Shown: one piece after another, positions 12,801 to 25,430 of the stretch
How positions within the stretch are numbered: the stretch's first letter is position 1
How the letters are laid out: every line of letters begins with the position of its first letter
NCBI RefSeq assembly: GCF_016545825.1
Contig: NC_052613.1
Coordinates: 56,680,833-56,744,832, forward strand
Direction: 5' to 3'
Source: Eucalyptus grandis
Lineage: Eukaryota; Streptophyta; Magnoliopsida; Myrtales; Myrtaceae
Length of the DNA stretch: 64,000 nt
The notes under the pieces: generated by a model
Database searches by the model: none
Told to the model about the DNA's origin: nothing
What the model saw: the letters and a program-made list of their open reading frames with translations, nothing else
Translations under genes and position numbers: made by a program

Positions 12801-14532
12801 TTTTTAAAAGTAAACTCGAGGCATCTGAGCCTTGAGTTTTTTGGTTCACTAGCTCCATGTTATTCCTTTTATTGAGAGTAGGACCACAAACACTCAAAAG
12901 ACAATGAAGTTGGATCATAAGTCCCAATGATGACGTGGTAATATTCTGTAATCGGTAAAGTTAGCTTTCATAATATTTAAGAGTTTTACTGCTTCTCAGG
13001 ATCAAAGACTTAGAGGATAATATTTGTGTTCTAAAAATAAGGCTGTGCCTTACCCACTGCATTTCTAGACCATATAGGATAGGGGAGGAAATTACCTGGA
13101 CTGCTTTGGAAAATGACTGGATACAGGTCAAATATAGGTAAATACTATCCTGCCCTTCATGGTGGTTTCGAGGGCTGACCTTTCGTTGAACATGTTCAAG
13201 CGTTCATTTGTACAATTTATTACTAGTTGTTTCTTTCTGCTGGCCTCCACTTGACAGATTAGGCACATCCTCAGCCAAATGACCAGGGACGTGTATGCGA
13301 GCACTTTTGATTGACTTGCTAAAGATAGAATAGGGAGAAGATTGCTCCGTATTCAATCTTTTGCTCAAACCAAGCAAAATCTTAAATCTAGCTAATAACA
13401 ACCAGATGGCACATTAACTTGCTTTTTGGTGGGACACAATTATATGTTATTGAGAATAAAAGGTTATCTGTCTTTTAAGTTCAGAACTCCAACTTCATTT
13501 GAATTTAGGTTTATGCAGAGCATCTCCTGGAACCACTGCTGGAGACAATATGTGCATTATCAGGACCTAGAACCTGTATCTTGGTGAGGCCACAGTTTTT
13601 TCTAGATATAGTTTTCTTTGAAAAGAATATGACTATAAGTCTGCCACTTTTTTTTAGTTGGGTTATGAGATGCGATCCACAAGCGTGCATGAGCAAATGA
13701 TGCAGATGTGGAAGGGAAGCTTTGATTTGAAACCCATTCCAAAATCCAAGGTACATATATCTGTTGGTAAATTCGTGTCCATTATTCACTGTTATGGTAT
13801 TTTGGAAATGCCAGACCAGGGTTCATTGGTTATGAGTGACCTCAATCCAAGATCATGGCTATAAAATTCTTTCATTAGCAATTGTCAAGGGACTTATATG
13901 TCGTCAATATCACTCATTCAAATTACTGCTTCAGAATGTGTTTTTCTATGAGTGCTGCGATCCAGATGGTTCCTATTGGAATTCTTAATTTGGTAATATG
14001 TCGTGGTATTGTGATGATGGGCGTTCATCACCAAATGGTCCAAGTCATATGTAGGAAGAGGTTGTGGGGTTAGGGATGGATAATTTTCCCGGCAGAGGAA
14101 CGAAAACCCATCGATTTTGTTGTATGCTTTTATGGTCGCTTTTATTTATTTTTGACCCATTTTATGATGCAGATGCACGGTAAGTACCAACATCCTAGTA
14201 TTCAACTTTTTATGATGGGGTCAAAGTCCACAGACAGAAATGCGGGAGAGACGACTCGGAGGGTGGAGAACACGGATGAAACAACTCAAAGCGTCGGGAC
14301 TTCAGATGAGAGGACAAGGTTTGACCAGAAGATCAGTGAAGATGATACAGCAGAACCTCAAATGGACTGGAATAGTGGGGATAACAATCTCTCTGATGAT
14401 CCTACTAGTGAAAGATTCGAGGACGGTGTTGAATTACTGGCGAAACTCAAGAACGGCGATCTTAGTGAATGGGAAGCAAGAAGGTATGGGTCAATGGCTG
14501 CTCGTCTTCTTCGTGATGTAAAAATAATGTAG
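9883..14532 (+). CDS. Seven-beta-strand lysine methyltransferase, Methyltransf_16 (METTL21/EEF1AKMT) family
   Basis: Nine exons (9883-9896, 10648-10714, 11187-11252, 11558-11651, 11783-11893, 12216-12316, 13509-13583, 13658-13750, 14173-14532) join to 981 nt, 326 residues. Exon 1 is only 14 nt (ATG GAG CCT GAC AG). SAM-binding motif I, ELGAGCG, is at residues 70-76, and the acidic end of strand 2 (TTDQ) has D93. The family signature D-x-x-Y is DVVY at 150-153. Conserved LGTTVWDAS and LDWGN blocks are present. The family trimethylates lysines on translation factors or chaperones; the substrate here is unknown. The last exon adds an acidic, Ser/Thr-rich tail after about residue 228, rich in D and E, likely disordered. 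The closest relative I can recall is Arabidopsis At1g08125. All introns are GT/AG. Confidence 0.9.
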
Positions 14533-15159
14533 AGATTCTTAAGATAGTATTACCGGTACTTATAAATGGGTGAAGTTTATCACAGCACCTAGAGATCTGG
14601 TTAGATTTAGATGGTGGTTATATTTGCCACATATAGAAACAACCTATCATCGTCCAGAAACTGGTTCATGGAAGTCCCTTTCTATCAGTCGACCTGCTCT
14701 AAATTGATGGTTAATCTGGCCAGCATCTGTCCTGAAAGTATTAGGAGGTAGTTGTGACAATGACTTAGTTACCAATTGTCAGTGATTTAGCTGAGACATC
14801 AGTAGCGGCGATAACGATCCTGGCTCGACACGGATCTTCATAAATTTCAAACTTTTCATAACGGAAGCCACTAGAAGGACAAAACCAGATTGGTCATCTG
14901 CTGTTCTAGAATGTTACCTGAACTAGGTAACCATTAAAACTTGGGAATTGAGAAAAGTCAAGAAGTTCAATGAGTGCGAATGCTACTTTTTTGGGGAAAT
15001 AACTATTCTGCCAATATCTGGAAACAGTTGACTGGGTGTTTCGGGGTCGGAAGTGCCTTTGTCTAGATGCTTTGCTATTTACTTTTTTTTTAACTCTAAA
15101 GAAAGTTCCTTCTAGATTGCATTAGGGACATTTACTTTGTTAATTATAACGACATGCCT

Positions 15160-15945
15160 ACAATAGTGGGGGCTAATTCCCAAAAAAAATTCAAATTTTA
15201 GGTCTAGTCAATTTTACCCCGAACTTTAGATTTAATATCAAATCTACCCCAAACTTTTTTTTGTCTTTGAAAAAAACCCTAAACTTTAGGTTTAATCTCA
15301 AATATGCTATGAACTTTTCTTTTACCTAAGAAAAAAATCTTAAACTTTAGGTCAAATCTTAAATCTACCCCAAACTTTTTTTTGTCTTTGGAAAAAACCC
15401 TAAACTTTAGGTTTAATCTCAAATATGCTATGAACTTTTCTTTTACCTAAGAAAAAAATCTTAAACTTTAGGTCAAATCTTAAATCTACCCCATTTTTTT
15501 TTTGTCGAAAAGAAAATGATCAATTGTTACTTTAGTCTTGAATTTGCCCCTGCTTAGCCCTCTATCCAAGAGTTGTGGTTAGTCGTCCCTAATTTTGATA
15601 TCCTAGGACGTTTTATTTTGAAGATAGTTTTCCATATCGCTTTGCCAACGTATATTTATTATCGATGTCAAATGTCATGTTAAATTGGAAGTGGATCATG
15701 GGATAGATTTGAAAATAGATTAAAGGTTGGTGTTTTTTTTTTTTAAGACAATATAAAATTCGGGAAGGATTTGAGATTGAACCTAATTTTAGGGTTTTTT
15801 TCTGAGACAAAAGAAAAATTTGGAGTAGATTTAGGACTGGACCTAAAGTTTGAGGTTTTTTTTCTGAGACAAAAAGAAAATTTGGGGTAAATTTGAGATT
15901 GGATCTAAAGTTTGAGATTTTTCTTAGGGAATTAGCCTCAATAGC
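15160..15945. mobile_element. Foldback element with internal 121-bp direct repeat
   Basis: The ends are inverted: ggggctaattccc (about 15172-15183) against gggaattagcctc (about 15929-15941). Inside the left arm a 121-bp unit (first copy from 15240, second from 15361) repeats almost perfectly, with aaatctaccccaaac, accctaaactttagg and tatgctatgaac. The right arm (15770-15915) carries the reverse complement of the same motifs (tttggggtaaatttgagatt, ctaaagtttgag). No transposase is encoded, so it is a non-autonomous element. Confidence 0.65.
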
Positions 15946-17190
15946 AAAACCTTAAGGATTTAATTGCACCGATCGAAAGGTATAGGATAGATTGACATTT
16001 CTTATATAAGTTTTCCAATTTATAGTACACTTCTTTTCTGAAAATGCTAGAGATAGACCTTTGTGTGGGGCAAAATGCACAGCTAATCTTTTGCTGGCAT
16101 CACCCCCACTGACTTAGCTGCACTTTTGGCTCGTGTTTTTTTGGGTTTTATTATCCCTTTAGGGTTTGAATAGACCCACTGCAACCATCAAAATTCAAAC
16201 TTTGTACACCAATTCCCACCAACCAAATCAGATAAAAAGAGCCCTCAATCACATATAATTTTGCATGGAGAGGGTGCAACGGCATGAGCTTACGAAATGA
16301 TTGGCTCTCTCCTCTTCCCTTTTGGAACATTTCAGATGACCAAACCCTTAAAAAAAAATTTCTCTCTCGGCACACATATCGAGTTCCCTATCTCAAGCTC
16401 TAGACTTGAGACCGAAAAGCTTTTTGTCGTTGTAGTTTTCAAAGTAAAAACATGTGGTGGCCACATCCTATGAAGGAACTTACAGGAAAAATGCAGTGCA
16501 TATAAAACCGTCCTAGATAGAAGCGTTGGCATCTTGAAAATGAATCGCTAGTCATTGAATTTTTTTCATTTTTGGGTGCGCACGCAACCGTGCCGCGTCA
16601 ATCCGAGAGGGGCGACTCCATCTTGTCCATAGGAATCGAATCCTGGTTGACTTCTGTCGCGTTTTTAATCAGGTGATGATGAGGATGACCTCGTTGATTA
16701 GATCATACTGAGTTAAGTTTCCCGGAAAACAAATCGTACCTTCTTTCTCTTTGTCTTTCATCTTTCTAAGCAATCTGGTTGCCAACCACCCAATGAACTA
16801 GACAATGCTTTCAGTCAATCAATGATTGAAAGGAACTCCTAAAATTTTTCCAGACTTTCACGCATTTTGTTTGCTAAAAAGTTACGGTCAAAGAAAATAT
16901 TTATGTTTAAAATAATAAAAACGAATTTCTTAATCTTAAAAGAAGAGATGACATTTTCTTTGAAAACAATTTCTATGAAAAGCATTTTCGGTTTTTATGA
17001 AGTTTTTCTTGAAATAAATATACACTTATAATTAGTTTATGAGTCATGGTCACAAACAAAATAAGATAAAAATTACCCACGATTAGAAAACCTTTATATC
17101 TCTCTCCTCACTCTACCCCTCCCGAGCTCAGCTCACCACTATTGTGGTCACCCCGACACCGGCTCCTTTGGCCGCCATCATCACTCGCAG

Positions 17191-17274
17191 AACCTCTCTC
17201 TCTCTGTCTCTCTCTCTCTCTCTAGAGCGGCAACGGCTGGAGTGGCGGCAAGGTGCGGCTGAATTTAGTTTTGG

Positions 17275-17308
<34 letters not shown>
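17191..17308. repeat. Opposed CT and GA microsatellites
   Basis: A (CT)n tract at about 17191-17223 is followed about 55 bp later by a (GA)n tract at about 17279-17306. The two are complementary and could pair as a hairpin. Confidence 0.8.
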
Positions 17309-17658
17309 AGGGGCCATCTTTCTCTAGCGATCAATAGCTTTTTCTTCAGCTAAAGTCACACGTTGGTGACTAATGACGCTCATGATTGACCAATATGCTC
17401 GTTTGGTCGGTGGAAAACACGACCCTTCTCTAGCAATAAGCAATCGCCGTTCGCCTTATCTTCCTAATAAATGCTCCTGTTCATGCCCAGTTGGAATCAG
17501 ACTGACGTACATAGATTGGTCACTTAAAATACCAAGCGACGACCTCAGGTAAAAAGTGAGCATCTTGAGATTTCCCTTGAAACGATCAGATTAAAAGGAG
17601 GAAGTGAACAACACAATAGGCCGATGATTATAGGCGTTAGTGCCAGTCTTAAAATTTC

Positions 17659-18029
17659 TATTATGATTAGGAGTGAGCAAGACGAATTCACCAAATCGGG
17701 AATTACCTGAACTAGACCAACTAGCTAGTTCTTTAGAGTGCCATTCCGGTTCCTGGTTCCTAAAAATGGAACCAGTGTTGGGATGGTCTAGTTCTTGATT
17801 TCAAGGAGGAATTAGACCGCCTGAAACGAGTATTTTTTATTTTTTAAATGTTTCATGCAGGCCTCTTCTCCTCTTTCAATCTTTTCCTTTTGCCTCACGA
17901 CTAGTTCCGCTAGATTGCCCAAAAACCAGATCGATCCAGTTCGGTTTAGTTTCAAGGACCTCTGGTCCGGTTCCCAATTCCAGGGTAGGACTGGATTAGA
18001 CCGGGAACTGATCACTCCTAATTATGATT
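17659..18029. mobile_element. Small TIR element (MITE-like)
   Basis: The ends attatgattaggagtgagca (left) and tgatcactcctaattatgat (right) are inverted copies with few mismatches. The interior is rich in 'ggttcc' and 'ctggttc' words that also occur in the larger element at 34801-35809, whose ends share AGGAGTGAGC. No coding capacity. Confidence 0.6.
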
Positions 18030-19423
18030 GCATAAAAAAAAGAAAAAGAAAAAAAGAAACATAGTTGAATTACTGCCTGCATTATTAGTTGTCTAGCGAA
18101 ACATTGCCAACCCAACAACTGAGGATTATAAAAACATGAGCATGCATCTTTTCCTGTCCGAGAGTCAATGCAGATATAGACCCTATGCCATCTTTTAATC
18201 TTTTCCCCTTATATTATAACTGCATGGTTTGTTTATTGATAATGGTTTTGTCATGCTTTTTTTTCTTTTCGTTATATCTATTTGAATTTTTGTACACGAA
18301 AGAGAAATGAGGAGAGGGTACTGAATTTCCTATTTGGAAGATTCCATGATCCCCAGAAGAGGCCCGAAGACATCGCCTTTTCTTTAAATAGATGACCCTC
18401 CTGTAGTAAACTTCTGTGCCCCCATGTCAACACGAGGCGGCGATCTTGTTTGGTTATGCAGTCTCCGTTTTACACATGAGGTAGACGCCTGTATGTGTTT
18501 CGGGTTCGAGTTTACATGTGTAGCGGGAAAAGTTAGAAGGTTTTCTCATTGAGAGAGAAATAAGAAAATACGGGACAGCAACGTCCACAACGGTTCTAAG
18601 AAACATGTGTCAAGACTTCGTATGAATTAGTAGAAGAACATGCCTTGGTTCTGCAAAACAGTAGTACCAGTTGATAACGCATCCATTTTTATAATATTGA
18701 CTGACGATGATGTGAAGGGGGAAAAAGTTTCGATTATTATACTTGATGGCCATTGAAATCAAGTTAAAGAAGTATGTCTAGATTATGAAGAAGTTCACAC
18801 CTTTAAACACTAGGAAAATCCTATTCAATCTTAGTCTTTATCAGAACGTTCTATCTACTACATTATCTGTAGAACAGTCATCTGGGTTTTCGAGATTTAA
18901 GAGCAGCCCTTTCTATCTAGTACAATGACAGATCGAAACTCAGATGGAAAATGGAAAATGTTTGTCTTATAATCTATAAGATGCATGTGAAGAGACAACT
19001 TATAAAGTCAGAGTACCAATTAAAATGACAACCAAATTTTTACCAAACAAGACATTGGATCCTTCAGCAGAAGAAACAGATCACTACAGAGCGAAAGTCG
19101 TTGTCACCCCTAACAATAAAGTTCGGAAATTTTTCAGTTTGTTTAGCTATATTTTGAAATTTTTTTAGTGAAGGAGTTGACAAAAAGAAAATGGCTTGAT
19201 GAAATTGAGGGGCTTCCATTTGACTTGTGTGTGTTTGACGATACACAAGTGTGTTATTTGCTGTAAGATGGGGTCCTCAGAAGCAGTAGATGGCTGCCTT
19301 GAATCTCAATATAAGGGCATGCCTCTCATATCTCACCATGTCGCCTCCAAAGTCTCATTTAGAAGAGAGAAAGCTGCCAGTACTCCAGAAAGGCTGTCTC
19401 ATCTGCAGAGCAAAAACATCAAG

Positions 19424-19454
<31 letters not shown>

Positions 19455-19458
<4 letters not shown>

Positions 19459-21005
19459 GGAGGGCTCCATGCTGTGACAAGGCAAATGTGAAGAGAGGTC
19501 CATGGTCGCCAGAGGAAGATGCTAAACTTAGAGACTACATAGAGAAGAATGGCACTGGTGGAAATTGGATCGCTCTTCCTCAGAAAGCTGGTAACAATTA
19601 TAATTATTTCAATTCTGAGCAAGACGGAATTAGCAAGTATAAACCCAGTTCTCATGCTAATCGAACATATATCTCCTTGATATTGTCTCACTGAACATAT
19701 TCATTTCTTTCAAGAAGTATTAGAACTAGATGAAAGATAAGAACAACTTAGTTGGAGCTTTCTATGCACAGAACTTTCTCACTAGCTTGCTTCTCTCTTC
19801 ATCGTCTGATTGTTTTCTTTGATCTCCTGATTGAGTTTTCTACTTGTGGATCAGATCTCAAGAGATGTGGAAAGAGCTGTAGGCTGAGATGGCTTAATTA
19901 TCTCAGGCCCAACATTAAACATGGTGAATTTTCCATTGAGGAGGACAGAGTTATTTGCACCCTTTATGCTACCATTGGGAGCAGGTACTGAGTCTTCTGC
20001 TTCTCATCATTTTCACTTAGGACAAAATCCCCACGCTGGGAAAAATCAGCTGCTTACTCATCTGATGCTTATATGATGAAATTGCGAACCTTGTTCCTGT
20101 CACTTGGTAAAAAGATTATGAAACTGTTTAGCACATTAAGTTTCGAAAGAATCCAAGAGAAGAACAATATAGGATTAAACAGAAAAGGGTGATGGGTGTA
20201 TTCATCTTGGCATCTCTCTTCCAGAGAAACACTTGCATGCATCAGGATTCCATCTGCAACTATGGACTCCATATATGACCGGCTATTTTCTGTTGATGAC
20301 AGTAGCCTCACAGTTTTTGCCCCAAATTTTAGGTGGTCAATAATAGCTGCTCAGCTACCGGGCAGAACAGACAATGACATCAAGAACTACTGGAACACCA
20401 AGCTCAAGAAAAAGCTCATGAGCGTGATTCCTCAATTCAACCAGAGAAAAGCCCCACCACCATTCCCAGATTCATACCAGAACTCCCCACTATCTTTATC
20501 TTCTCAAATGCTTCCACCATTGTCCTTAGACAGCAGTTCCCAGTACTATGCTTGCGGTCTAAACAAGCAATTCGCAAGTCATGAATTCGCCTCTTTGCCA
20601 CAGTATCTCTCGACAAATGACAACAATTCCTTGGGAAACCCAAACAATTGCTCATCTTTTCAAGCCCCGGAAGGTTATTATAGTCCACTGAAAGAGAGTA
20701 ACAACTTCATGTTTGGGGGTGAAGGAAGTTGCAGTTGTTCTGATGGTAGCAGCGGTGGTCAGATTGGCCAAACAAGAGAGATCATCAAGCAAGAAGAAAT
20801 GGGGTTTCAGGATTATAGTATCTATAGTGACTATGCCTACCAATGTGTCGAAAAGACGAATGGCTATTTTGGCGAAAATATTGCCGAGAGCTATGATTTG
20901 GAAGATGTCAAGAAACTGATGGGCAGTACTAGTTTAAGCTGCAACGGTTCCATCTTAGATGAAAACAAGGAAGAACTGAAGCTCATGCCAATGTACTATT
21001 TCTGA
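19455..21005 (+). CDS. R2R3-MYB transcription factor, subgroup 14 type (RAX/MYB36-like)
   Basis: Exons 19455-19590, 19855-19984 and 20333-21005 join to 939 nt, 312 residues. This is the standard three-exon R2R3-MYB structure, with introns inside R2 and R3. The start [25 protein letters not shown] and the third R3 helix ([21 protein letters not shown]) are typical. The regularly spaced tryptophans of R2 and R3 are present. Conservation with MYB36, MYB37/38/84 (RAX) and MYB87 is strong across the DNA-binding region. The C-terminal half is Ser/Asn-rich and ends [10 protein letters not shown]. In Arabidopsis this subgroup controls axillary meristems and Casparian strip formation; which role applies here is unknown. 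One oddity: joining exons 1 and 2 gives [12 protein letters not shown], where this family almost always has QKxGLKRCG. Confidence 0.9.
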
Positions 21006-22947
21006 TTCGCTGACTATAAATAAGATCATATATATTTAGAAATATCTATTGTAGAAAGATCGGGTCCAATTCAATTTCTAGGACTAGGGTCTTTTTTTCT
21101 GCCCATTGATGTGCTCCTTTCTTAGTTTTGACATCGCATGGATAGGCATTGGGACGACCGGAAAAGTTCATATAAGGGTTGTCCCCTGATTAAGGAAAAA
21201 AAAAACTTAGAAAGGCGCTCAACGTTAGGGATCTGATGCGACAAAGACAATACACCAACACTTCCGGAGAGTTGACCATTTGCTACCTAAGCAAATGACA
21301 ATTTCCTAGTTCATTCGAACTCTTGGGGGAAAGTCAATTGATTAGTAGATGAAGTATTCAGAGTATCATTTTCTCTTCGATCCCCTTAAATTCTATATTT
21401 GATGGTGTGTTCGGATCTCTTCAATTAAAAGAAGCGATCGTGCTTAACATTTCCTGATTCTATTAGGAAAATAACACGAATTTGTCGTAAGCAGATTTCT
21501 TAGAGACTATGAAGTTATGTTTCTTTGTTTTCTCGTGGGGGATAAGAACCTAAATGACAGCTTAAAAATTGACAACAACCTTCAGTTTCAGTTTCACTTG
21601 TGTCTTAGATCGAGAGGAAGTCCTCCGAGAAATGCCAAAGGAGCACAAAGATTGCCCTGTCAAACGTCTTATAAGTCACTCTTGCATCTCCAAGATTACT
21701 GTAAGAAAAATTTCTGATGGAATCACTGGCTTTGCTCCTCTGGAATCTACCTATTGCCTCCGCAGTCTCATTTTTTCTCCCATAATCTCCAATGCTTCAA
21801 GAGCAAGTCATTCACAAGTTACTGGAACTGCCAGCAATGTGAACCGTTTCTTTAACCAGGTCAATCGTTTAGCTTTAATAGGGGACTTTTCCAAGCAGAG
21901 GGGAGACTAATAATGGGAGTGTCCTTTTCAGGCAACTAACAATGGTCAAAGGTGCGGAAACATCTCTCACAGGCTCACCCCAGCTTCACAAATTTTGAAT
22001 GAATTCGTCTTATGTGGGGATCGACATGCAGAAACGGAGCAGCAATTTAGTCTTTCAGATATCTATGAATCATTTATTTTAAGATAATAACTGCCGTCTG
22101 CTGTGTTGACGTGCATACAACGTATTCAACTGGACAGTTGTTAACCAGGCAAGTAATGGAAAACAGAGCATTGTACGAGCAAGAAAACGAGAGACAGGAG
22201 ACGAAAAGAGAGATTGTCCACCCCTTTCATCAATACACGATGCCATGGCCCCATCGCACAACCATTTTCTGTCCATTCACATTAGCTAGAAAGTGCACAG
22301 TACCCAAAAAAAAAAATCAAAGGCAACGGTACTATTACCATCGCAATCACCCCAGGCATGGACTAGAAGTATCGATATTACATTTTGTATCCAGATACAA
22401 CAAGAACAACATGCAAACTTCGACATCGTTATCTCCACTCAAGCCACGGTATGGAACTAATAAACAGCAAAGACATGCATACCGATCGAGGCCGATATAT
22501 TATTGTACTTATAGAAGTATTACCAACCAGATAAAACTTGAGCACATGATTTCCTTATTTTTAATCTAGTTTCAAGAACAGGCAAAAGACATTGTAAAGC
22601 CAAATTTCAAATATTGCTATTGAACATCCTCCTGATCTCTATTGCTCCGGTGTCTGCAGAAGGTGAGCAATCTGCAAGGAAACAAGACACTTATGGCTGC
22701 TGCTTCAACTCTTCAGAAGTGCTCTATATATGTCATCCTTTGAAGTCCGAACACTGGTACATACTAACAACTACTAAACAAAAGACTTAACAACCCCTTC
22801 TCCGAAGAAATGCGCGAGAAGTGCTCATGTTAACTGCAAAAGTACACACCTTCCCAATCCATCATATATGTATACAGTTCAGAGGTTTGCTGAGTGATAG
22901 AATACCTTTAGATGCATGAAAGGCTCCGACTTTTAGCGAAGTCAAAA
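21006..22947. other. Intergenic region between MYB and glyoxalase I, no gene seen
   Basis: The flanking genes converge, so both 3' ends lie here. Short open frames (21517-21910, 22111-22569) lack any recognisable domain or splice continuation. Confidence 0.5.
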
Positions 22948-25430
22948 TCAGGCAGCCGTTCCTACAGTGCTGCCAATAGTTTTGAGGTCAAAGATTTCAA
23001 TCCAATAGCCATCAGGATCCTTGATGAATGCTATCCCTTTCATTTTCCCTGCGTCAGATTTTCCACATTTAAAACCACAAATAAAATATGCACATAAGAA
23101 CACTCCAGAGAGAATAAATTCTGTAATTTTACACATGATTATAAGCACAGATAGACTATTAAGCAAACAGGCCTGAGGCTAGAGAACAAAAGCGAGCTAC
23201 AAAGCATTCCTGGGTAACTCTGTGCAGTGTGCGCCATGCCTTTGGACTCTATGATTAAGACATTCTAATGGACTTCCTCACAAACATGAAGCATCAGACC
23301 ATACTGAACTATTGTTAATGTGGCTAATCAGAGCTAAAATAAACACAGACTAGTCAGATATATATCTTGTTTCAACACACCATAAACTAAACTCCACCAA
23401 GCATCCAACTGCCATTAATACGAACCAAAATAATTAATGTTTTCATGGATTTTGTAGGGTGCCATACCATCATCTGGCTTTTTCACAAACTCAACTCCCA
23501 GTTTTTCAAACCTCTCACAGGCCTTGTATGTATCATCAACTGTGATGCCGATGTGTCCTGGAAGCAAGGCAAAGAAGAGTTAGGCTGCGTTAAGCACTAG
23601 TACTAGACACATCCTTTCTATTTATTTTTTTCCAAGAAGATCTTCAAAACTATTATCAGTGACATGTAACGAATTGTGAAACCAATTACTCTGCTAAAAG
23701 CAAACTTGCCAATCTTACAAGTGTCCACTATATAGTCAATGCATTGGCTAGAGACACCTCACCACTCCATACACGGGTATGTATCTAGCAATTTCATCCT
23801 TCGCAAAGTTCAGAGGTTTGCATGAGAAAATCGCCGATGCACAAATTGCTTCAGTAGATAAATTGGTTACACAAGCAGCAGATATCCAATATCATTCCAA
23901 AATTGACAGGATACAAATTACGAAGTAACAAATACATCAGAAATGTTTGGACATCCTAAATGACCTATCTTGAAAAGACTCATGGAAAGCTTTAATTATT
24001 TTTAGACTCACTGGGAAATTGCTAAGTAAGTTACTTCTTTTAAAAGCTAGCATTAACATAAGAAGCTCATCAAAAGTTACATTAAAACCATTGGCTTAAC
24101 TTCCTGTGCCAAAGCCGTGACTAAGTGCTCATCTACACAACGACATATTTGGACAACGATACTACAATAGACAAATTTAAGTTCACAGGAAAATGACCGT
24201 ATTCGCCAGTGGAGTGAACAGTCAAACTGTAACTAACCCACATAGAAATGTAAAACTTTATGTGATTCAGAGTGGGTGGGCTCACAAAATCACATCCACA
24301 GTATTAAAAACAAAGATTAGAAGTCATGTTGAACACAACATTCTATTTTCGAAAAAAAGTGTACCAAAGCCACGGGGTTCCGAGTTCCCATTGTGGTACT
24401 TGAAGTCAGGATCGCTTTCAGTGCCCCAATTACTGCAAGCGATTTTCAGATAAAAGAAATTACTTGACAGTAGAAATAATCAGGATTCATGTAGCTGCTT
24501 TATTGAAATGGCAAATATTAACTGTGTTAGCTCAATTGTAGCCTTCTGACCAAAAGTCCAAACGGTTCTATCCACTGCATTACTGGGAGCTGATTTGGTA
24601 TCCTACACCAGAAAAATCATGAATGGCATTAGAATCTCCATCAGGTCCGGAATAGCAAATGTTATAAGAAAGCTTTTCCAAGAGGACATTATGCCACTTC
24701 AGCTGTAAGAATGGTGTCTAACAAAATAAAATTGGCTCGCCAGTAAATCCCTCCCCCCTGTGGTGGGGAGAGATGCATAAACGACAATGGAAAAAGATGG
24801 AAAGAAAGATACCTCATAGCCCATAAAATACAAACTGAACTTCATATCTGGGAAGTCCAACCTCTTAAGCAACCTACAATATCCAACATGACATGGCATT
24901 TTCGCGTTTAGCAATTTTAGAATCCTCTGAGAGCATTGTCATGCTGGATAAAGAGAGAAGATGACAAGTTTACTCAGAGGATCGGTGTTATTGCATTCCC
25001 ACTTCCAACATGAATAATTCATTGAAACACCAAATCAAGAAAGCATTGGCGTGGCCTACAACTCCGTAGCTACGCATATCGTATCACATGAGTGGAAATA
25101 GACAATGTAAAACCAGAAAGGACCACATGTCAGACGGCAATACCATAAAAGGAAAAAAAAGTTAAGGGGAATGAGGACGACATACGACATGCCCAAAACG
25201 CGAGAGTAGAAATCGAGGCTGACTTTAGGGTCCTTAATTCGGAACATCTGCCAAGATTAGAGCTCAAGCATGACTTCAAACCGAAATCCCTCCAATTCGA
25301 AACCAAGAACGTAGGACACTGCGAAGAGGGCACTCACGGTTTGCTGCATGATGTAGCCCTTGGTGGCCTCATCGGGGCTGGCGTGGAGTCCCGGATTGTT
25401 GGAGGGAGATTCTTTCGGCTCCGACGCCAT
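22948..25430 (-). CDS. GLX1: Lactoylglutathione lyase (glyoxalase I)
   Basis: Minus-strand exons 25338-25430, 25186-25247, 24813-24873, 24523-24602, 24365-24432, 23468-23557 and 22948-23048 join to 555 nt, 184 residues. By alignment with human GLO1 the metal ligands are all present: Q30 (MQQT), E96 (ATIELTHNWG), H123 (RGFGHIGITV) and E169 ([11 protein letters not shown]). The enzyme isomerises the hemithioacetal of methylglyoxal and glutathione to S-lactoylglutathione, the first step of methylglyoxal detoxification. The single short domain is the eukaryotic monomer/dimer type, not the fused two-domain form. There is no AUG-initiated N-terminal targeting extension (the upstream in-frame codon at 25487 is TTG), so a cytosolic product is likely. 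The gene is divergent from 4CLL7-A. Confidence 0.95.

Larger units (their letters stand above)
14533..19454. other. Gene-poor interval with small repeats, then MYB promoter
   Basis: No gene is recognised. The interval contains an inverted-repeat element (15160-15945), a CT/GA microsatellite pair (17191-17308) and a small TIR element (17659-18029), listed separately. The last 1-1.5 kb before 19455 must include the MYB promoter. A (GA)n run directly precedes the MYB start codon (about 19429-19454). Confidence 0.5.

Noticed and set aside
19290..19454. In-frame upstream ATG that would add 55 residues to the MYB
   Set aside because: The extension encodes a low-complexity EREREREM run from a GA microsatellite, and all family members start MGRAPCC. 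It is more likely 5' UTR.
21569..21910. 113-codon ORF downstream of MYB
   Set aside because: No recognisable motif, no gene-like context, and composition like random open sequence.
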